A stretch of DNA of 64,000 nt from Neolewinella persica DSM 23188 (GTDB taxonomy: Bacteria; Bacteroidota; Bacteroidia; Chitinophagales; Saprospiraceae). Below the pieces are notes generated by a model. That model saw only the letters and a program-made list of their open reading frames with translations, was not told where the DNA came from and searched no databases. The stretch spans positions 100,472-164,471 of the forward strand of contig NZ_KB890418.1 in NCBI RefSeq assembly GCF_000373105.1, read 5' to 3'. Of the stretch, positions 62,257 to 64,000 are shown piece by piece. Positions within the stretch are counted from its first letter, which is position 1. Every line of letters begins with the position of its first letter. The position numbers were made by a program, and so were the translations under genes.

Positions 62257-63804
62257 CTACTGGTGAGAGATTTCCACAAGTACGGGAACGACTGTCCCCT
62301 GAGCGCCTTTTTTAACGGCGAAACCAACGTCTCCGGCTTCATATTCCACCATGCTGGGGTCAATCAATGCCTTCCCAAGAGCAGCCTTTACTTTAGTGGT
62401 TAACCCACCTTTGGTAGCTTCCATGGTTTTTGTAAGTTGGTCGAGGTTAAGTGCCTGCCGGCTGAATAAGACCAGTAGATAATCAGTTCCCTGGTTGTCA
62501 TCCATTCTGATCACTTTGGTGTCGGAGGGGAAGGCAATAATGGAGTTGTTACCAACCAGCGGAGAGACCTGATCGTCATAAGGAAAGATTTTATTGACCT
62601 TACTCGTCAGGTCTGAGGCAAAGGCGTAGACGTAACCTTCGTTTTCAGTTTCGAGGTAAAACCTGAAGCGGGTGCCGGAAGGGTAGGGCGAAGTCATCCG
62701 GTATGCGGGGCGTTCGTCAACGGTGTCGTCCTCCGTAATCAGGTTTCGGGTGGAGACCCGGGACACCTTCATCAGGCTTCCGTCCCGCAGGCGAAATTCC
62801 ATACCAGCTGCTGGTAAAACATCGGCCATGGGGACCGGATCCGGGGTTGGCGTTACTGGAGCAGGAGCTGGGGCGGGAACCGGAGCAGGTTCAGGCGCGG
62901 GCGCAGGTGCTGTGAAGGGAGCAGGAGCGGGGTTTCGGGCAAACGGAAATGCCTGGTAAGCACCATAGCAAAGGTCTCCGGTAGTCTTGTAAGGGACCCA
63001 AATGTAGCCGCCGTCTCCCCAGTTGGGGCCCCAGCTGTTCAGGTATCGAAATGCGCCTCCGAATTTTTCGTCATCGTAGCCTACGATCACCATTGCGTGG
63101 CTGCCGTGGCTGTCACTCGCCGTGGCTTCGCCTGGCTGTGTTCGCCAAACATCTTTGGCAGAGTGAAAACTGTCATAAAGGGTATGACTCACCAATACTG
63201 GATAACCCTCGGCCAATACTTTTTTGATGGCTTTGATTTTTTCCAGGGGATCGATGCCTTCCTTTGCCAGGAACAGGATTTGTAAGTCCCTGATCTTTGC
63301 CTTGGCTGCTTCGGGCATCAAGGGGTCCAGTTTGCTAAATCTGGTGGTTTGGTCTCCGGATAGGCAGGCAAATGGAAGCGACTCATAACTGGGGACGCCC
63401 AACTGTTTGAAAACAATCAGAGAACGTGCCGTGGCAAGCCCCTCTCCACAGGTGTCATCTCCCTCTTGTTTCAGGATTTCGTAGACCCAGGTTGGGCTGT
63501 ACACCAGTTTGTCAATTTCTGCTTTATCAGTGAGGCCGCGTTGCTTGGCTTCGATAATGGTCCGGAAGTGATAGGCCGAACTCCAGGCAGCACAGGTCAT
63601 GTAGCTGGTCTGATCACCGGGCGTAGGACAGTACTTTTCCAGGTTTGCCCGTGGGGGCAAAATGTTCCGGGAACTTACTTTTGCTTTAAGCGGGAGAGAA
63701 TTATAGAGTTCAGCATCGAATACTTCACCGGTTGGACGGTTTTGGGCGGACAGCGTAGATATAAGAATCCAGGCAGTCAGCGCGAAAATTGCCTTGACGT
63801 TCAT
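62257..63804 (-). CDS. Secreted C1-family (papain-like) cysteine peptidase with DUF4384-like domain
   Basis: 515 residues. Signal peptide 1-20 (KAIFALTAWILISTLSA). The papain domain (~45-290) shows the oxyanion Gln65 and nucleophile Cys71 (DQTSYMTCAAWSSAYHF), His236 in GSHAMVIVGYDD and Asn256 in YLNSWGPNWGDGGYIWVPY. A Pro/Ala linker follows (APAPAPEPAPVPAPAPAPV), and a motif copy encodes part of it. Residues ~325-500 form a beta-rich domain resembling DUF4384 (EGYVYAFASDLTSKVNKIFP, IIAFPSDTKVIRMDDNQGTD, YLLVLFSRQ). No propeptide of the usual size is visible. It is upstream of the caspase gene and probably co-transcribed with it. Acts in the periplasm or outside the cell. Confidence 0.9.
   Translation of the reverse strand: MNVKAIFALTAWILISTLSAQNRPTGEVFDAELYNSLPLKAKVSSRNILPPRANLEKYCPTPGDQTSYMTCAAWSSAYHFRTIIEAKQRGLTDKAEIDKLVYSPTWVYEILKQEGDDTCGEGLATARSLIVFKQLGVPSYESLPFACLSGDQTTRFSKLDPLMPEAAKAKIRDLQILFLAKEGIDPLEKIKAIKKVLAEGYPVLVSHTLYDSFHSAKDVWRTQPGEATASDSHGSHAMVIVGYDDEKFGGAFRYLNSWGPNWGDGGYIWVPYKTTGDLCYGAYQAFPFARNPAPAPFTAPAPAPEPAPVPAPAPAPVTPTPDPVPMADVLPAAGMEFRLRDGSLMKVSRVSTRNLITEDDTVDERPAYRMTSPYPSGTRFRFYLETENEGYVYAFASDLTSKVNKIFPYDDQVSPLVGNNSIIAFPSDTKVIRMDDNQGTDYLLVLFSRQALNLDQLTKTMEATKGGLTTKVKAALGKALIDPSMVEYEAGDVGFAVKKGAQGTVVPVLVEISHQ
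62894..62910 (-). repeat. Dispersed 17-nt motif inside the C1 peptidase gene
   Basis: GGCGCGGGCGCAGGTGC, one difference. On the coding strand it reads GCA CCT GCG CCC GCG CC, giving APAPAP at the start of the Pro/Ala linker after the papain domain. Confidence 0.7.
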
Positions 63805-63838
63805 TGGAGAGGGTGTGTTTTAACTAGGGATGAAACTA

Positions 63839-63854
63839 TATGTAAAATTACATA
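63839..63854. promoter_or_regulatory. Palindrome upstream of the C1 peptidase gene
   Basis: TATGTAA-AA-TTACATA: 7-bp arms with a 2-bp centre, 35 bases before the start codon at 63804. It is a candidate operator for the peptidase-caspase unit. No clear TAnnTTTG box is seen. Confidence 0.45.
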
Positions 63855-63883
63855 ATTCTGTAACTTGTTTGGTATACAACAAA

Positions 63884-63918
63884 AAGCCCCGCCACTCCAT
63901 CTAGGAGCAGCGGGGCTT
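63884..63918 (-). terminator. Intrinsic terminator of the right-edge gene
   Basis: AAGCCCCGC (63884-63892) pairs with GCGGGGCTT (63910-63918). Read on the minus strand it is followed by TTTTTGTTG. A second hairpin, CTCAAAG (63931-63937) with CTTTGAG (63952-63958), lies between it and the stop codon of the gene that enters from the right. Confidence 0.8.
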
Positions 63919-63973
63919 CGGTACAAGGACCTCAAAGCGGCCCGAGGGGACCTTTGAGCGTCTGGCATGCAGT

Positions 63974-64000
63974 TTACTTAACCACCACCATCTTCTTAGA
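63974..64000 (-). CDS. 3' end of a gene with a T9SS type A-like tail
   Basis: Only the last eight codons are in the window: SKKMVVVK then TAA. A Lys-rich ending of the form KKMVVVK is typical of type A sorting domains of T9SS cargo proteins, and two hairpins including a U-tract terminator follow at the expected distance. Everything else about this gene lies outside the window, so its nature beyond secretion cannot be judged. Confidence 0.5.
   Translation of the reverse strand, partial: SKKMVVVK

Overview
The window reads as a chromosomal stretch of a Bacteroidota bacterium, most likely a Saprospiria/Lewinella-like lineage (inference). Supporting signs are type IX secretion sorting domains (a gliding-motility-type C-terminal domain at 11872-18864, a type A domain at 33049-35544, and a type A tail at the right edge), Bacteroidota -7 promoter boxes (TAnnTTTG) upstream of several genes, almost no Shine-Dalgarno sequences, a fused SecDF, an outer-membrane receptor-like barrel, and YARHG, 2TM and DUF2306 proteins. 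Most of the window has moderate-to-high GC by eye. A block at about 46.6-50.3 kb is clearly AT-richer. No tRNA, rRNA, CRISPR array, transposase or prophage was recognised.

Layout. 0-9.7 kb: a DEAD-box helicase (cut by the left edge) divergent from a DUF1853 nuclease-fold protein, small secreted and membrane proteins, a gpsA-YfhO pair, an S4 RNA-binding protein and pckA. 9.7-10.46 kb: a gene-free stretch with promoter, paired stems and terminator, best read as one or more non-coding RNAs. 10.46-26.8 kb: xseA, a 2330-residue secreted multi-Ig protein, a GH16 glucanase-like lipoprotein, a metallophosphoesterase, an M23 peptidase, an NAPE-PLD-like hydrolase, a lactonase-type propeller and a MoxR/Mg-chelatase-type ATPase. 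27-44.4 kb: outer-membrane proteins, fadH, a T9SS cargo protein, secDF, TerC and smc. 44.7-50.2 kb: an accessory block with an AraC regulator, three decayed gene fragments around one intact SRPBCC gene, then an AT-rich run of cyclase, Crp/Fnr regulator and START-like lipoprotein. 50.5-58.4 kb: a YARHG lipoprotein, DUF2306, AhpD-like, an FGGY kinase and YitT. 58.7-63.8 kb: a secreted C1 (papain-like) peptidase followed by a secreted propeller-caspase.

The most unusual signal is a dispersed 17-base motif, GCACCTGCGGCCGCGCC, found 14 times with 0-2 differences, on both strands, about every 3-7 kb. It lies between genes and also inside at least seven coding regions. Four of the coding copies are read in the same frame as Ala/Pro-rich linkers between domains. 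Intergenic copies often sit beside two other low-complexity repeat families. The motif is missing from 40.7-54.2 kb, which includes the AT-rich accessory block. Other points worth checking are the pckA-xseA RNA locus, the gene graveyard at 46.4-47.5 kb, a cyclase with non-canonical substrate residues next to a Crp-type regulator, and a short motif shared by the caspase and its neighbouring peptidase.
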